This document shows positions 33,393 through 34,294 of a stretch of 34,294 bases of DNA, in pieces. Position numbers and translations under genes: made by a program. The first letter of the stretch is position 1, and the number at the start of each line of letters is the position of its first letter. Origin of the DNA: Heterostelium multicystogenum (taxonomy: Eukaryota > Evosea > Eumycetozoa > Acytosteliales > Acytosteliaceae); assembly GCA_003667245.1 (NCBI GenBank), contig RCNN01000364.1, positions 1 to 34,294 on the forward strand. The letters run 5' to 3'. The notes beneath the pieces are model-generated. The model made no database searches. It was not told where the DNA came from and was given only the letters and a program-made list of their open reading frames with translations.

Positions 33393-33804
33393 CACTGTTT
33401 TTATAGTTAGGGACAGTGGACCCACTCCATTCATGTCCGCTTCACTAATTATTTAAATGACGAGGCATTTTTTTACTAATTTTTTCTTCATCCTCAAGTG
33501 ATTTATCAAACGTAAGTAATAAAATAAACTAGTTTTAATAAGATTTCAATACATTAGATAATTTACTTTTGATAAATAGATATATGTATATTACTATGAT
33601 TTTTAATTATTATTCTCTACAAGGTTTGCGTAATATTTGATTTCTTTTTAAATCCAATTCTTCGTAGCTGCTTATTCTTATACTATTCTAATGCTTTACA
33701 AATTCAATCGTTGCTATTAACAGTTTGTCTAAATATAGATTTGGATATTGTTATTGTTACTCATATGTTGATGTTGATTGTGATAAATAAAGATAAAAGG
33801 TGTT

Positions 33805-34294
33805 TTAGGTGTTGATTAAATATGCATGGGATGGTGGAATAACAATTTTCTTTTTGGTTGATGCAGATTCATGTGGTTTTCCTTGGAACATTAATTGATA
33901 GACTGGATGTGGGTTACCGCCATAGGTTGGAACGGCCTTGGCCTTGTTATCCAACTCATTGGGTGGTGGTTTGTTGAGAGCAGATTTATTGAACTGCACC
34001 TGGCATTCCACCACGTGGCAATACCTCTGTCTTTAAAAAAGTTATCAAGTTTAGCGCTGTTTCTGTCTCTTGGGATGGATCTGTGTCAACCGATTCCTTC
34101 ACCTCCACCAACCTTTGTATGAGAGAATCCCAATGAGCTGTGTGAATTTCTTGTTAACGGCTGTTGGTGATTCAGCTGTTTCAAATGTTTCTGTTAATGA
34201 CTACACAATTATTTATTTTAATTGCCAAATGAAATGAAAGGAAATGCAAGAGGTTAGTTAGTACTTATTACAAACTATAATATAATATCTAGAT
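33805..34294 (-). CDS. 3' part of an unidentified gene, runs off right edge
   Basis: Not recognised. The last exon begins after a TAACAG acceptor at 34191 and ends at TAA 33807-33805; the upstream exon lies beyond the window and the shown part of 34191-34294 is intron, with a TACTAAC branch-like sequence. Reading: TFETAESPTAVNKKFTQLIG, then VKESVDTDPSQETETALNL after a shift near 34115, then, after a shift near 34050, VVECQVQFNKSALNKPPPNE and KAVPTYGGNPHPVYQLMFQ, ending PPSHAYLINT. Hydrophilic, Pro-rich, no membrane segment. The two frame changes resemble those in neighbouring genes. No family can be named with confidence. Confidence 0.5.

Larger units (their letters stand above)
32488..33804. 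other. Intergenic region after tRNA-Pro with several small hairpins
   Basis: No supported protein gene. It holds the tRNA-Lys remnant, two adjacent hairpins at 32951-33002, a perfect inverted repeat at 33139-33160 and a perfect palindrome at 33375-33392. A minus-strand open frame at 32674-32931 overlaps the tRNA remnant and is not called. Small ncRNA genes are possible but none matches a known type. Confidence 0.55.

Noticed and set aside
1..34294. CRISPR arrays, bacterial operons, phage or intact transposons
   Set aside because: Introns, AATAAA signals and eukaryotic gene families throughout; no regular spaced repeats, transposase or reverse transcriptase seen.

Overview
The window looks like nuclear DNA of a social amoeba (Dictyostelia). 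It is AT-rich, with short GT-AG introns of about 55 to 110 bases (GTAAGT or GTATGT donors), runs of Asn, Gln and Ser in proteins, ATT/AAT microsatellites between genes and AATAAA signals after stop codons. Coding third positions are less AT-biased than in D. discoideum, so a relative such as a polysphondylid or Cavenderia fits better. The species is inference.

Left part (1-10.4 kb), all minus strand: a gene starting with a PB1 domain that runs off the left edge; a NAA50/NAA60-like N-terminal acetyltransferase; a full-size ABCG (PDR-type) transporter; and a five-exon UNC50 homologue. Middle (10.8-26.2 kb), plus strand: a probable Mediator subunit MED28; a long ATG2 autophagy lipid-transfer protein; an unrecognised, heavily frame-broken gene; and a RhoGEF with CH, IQ, DH, PH and PX modules. 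Right part (27.3-34.3 kb): a TLC-domain membrane protein (+); a Lys/Glu/Ala-repeat coiled-coil protein (+); a six-exon Mago nashi homologue (-); an intact tRNA-Pro(UGG); a tRNA-Lys(UUU)-like remnant; and the 3' part of an unidentified gene on the minus strand that enters from beyond the right edge.

Many conserved genes (UNC50, MAGO, ATG2, TLC, the PB1 gene) are broken by single-base indels, many of them in homopolymers, while the reading resumes in another frame with good family similarity. The simplest explanation is draft-quality sequence rather than a run of pseudogenes. Gene spans were therefore built by following homology across frames and splice sites, and frame changes are stated in each entry.

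The genes do not form one pathway. They are housekeeping functions: autophagy membrane supply (ATG2), membrane traffic (UNC50), lipid or drug export (ABCG), actin and Rho signalling (RhoGEF, possibly the DFRxxL protein), transcription (MED28), the exon junction complex (MAGO) and N-terminal acetylation. No operon, CRISPR array or intact transposon is visible. The least explained stretch is 19.7-21.75 kb.
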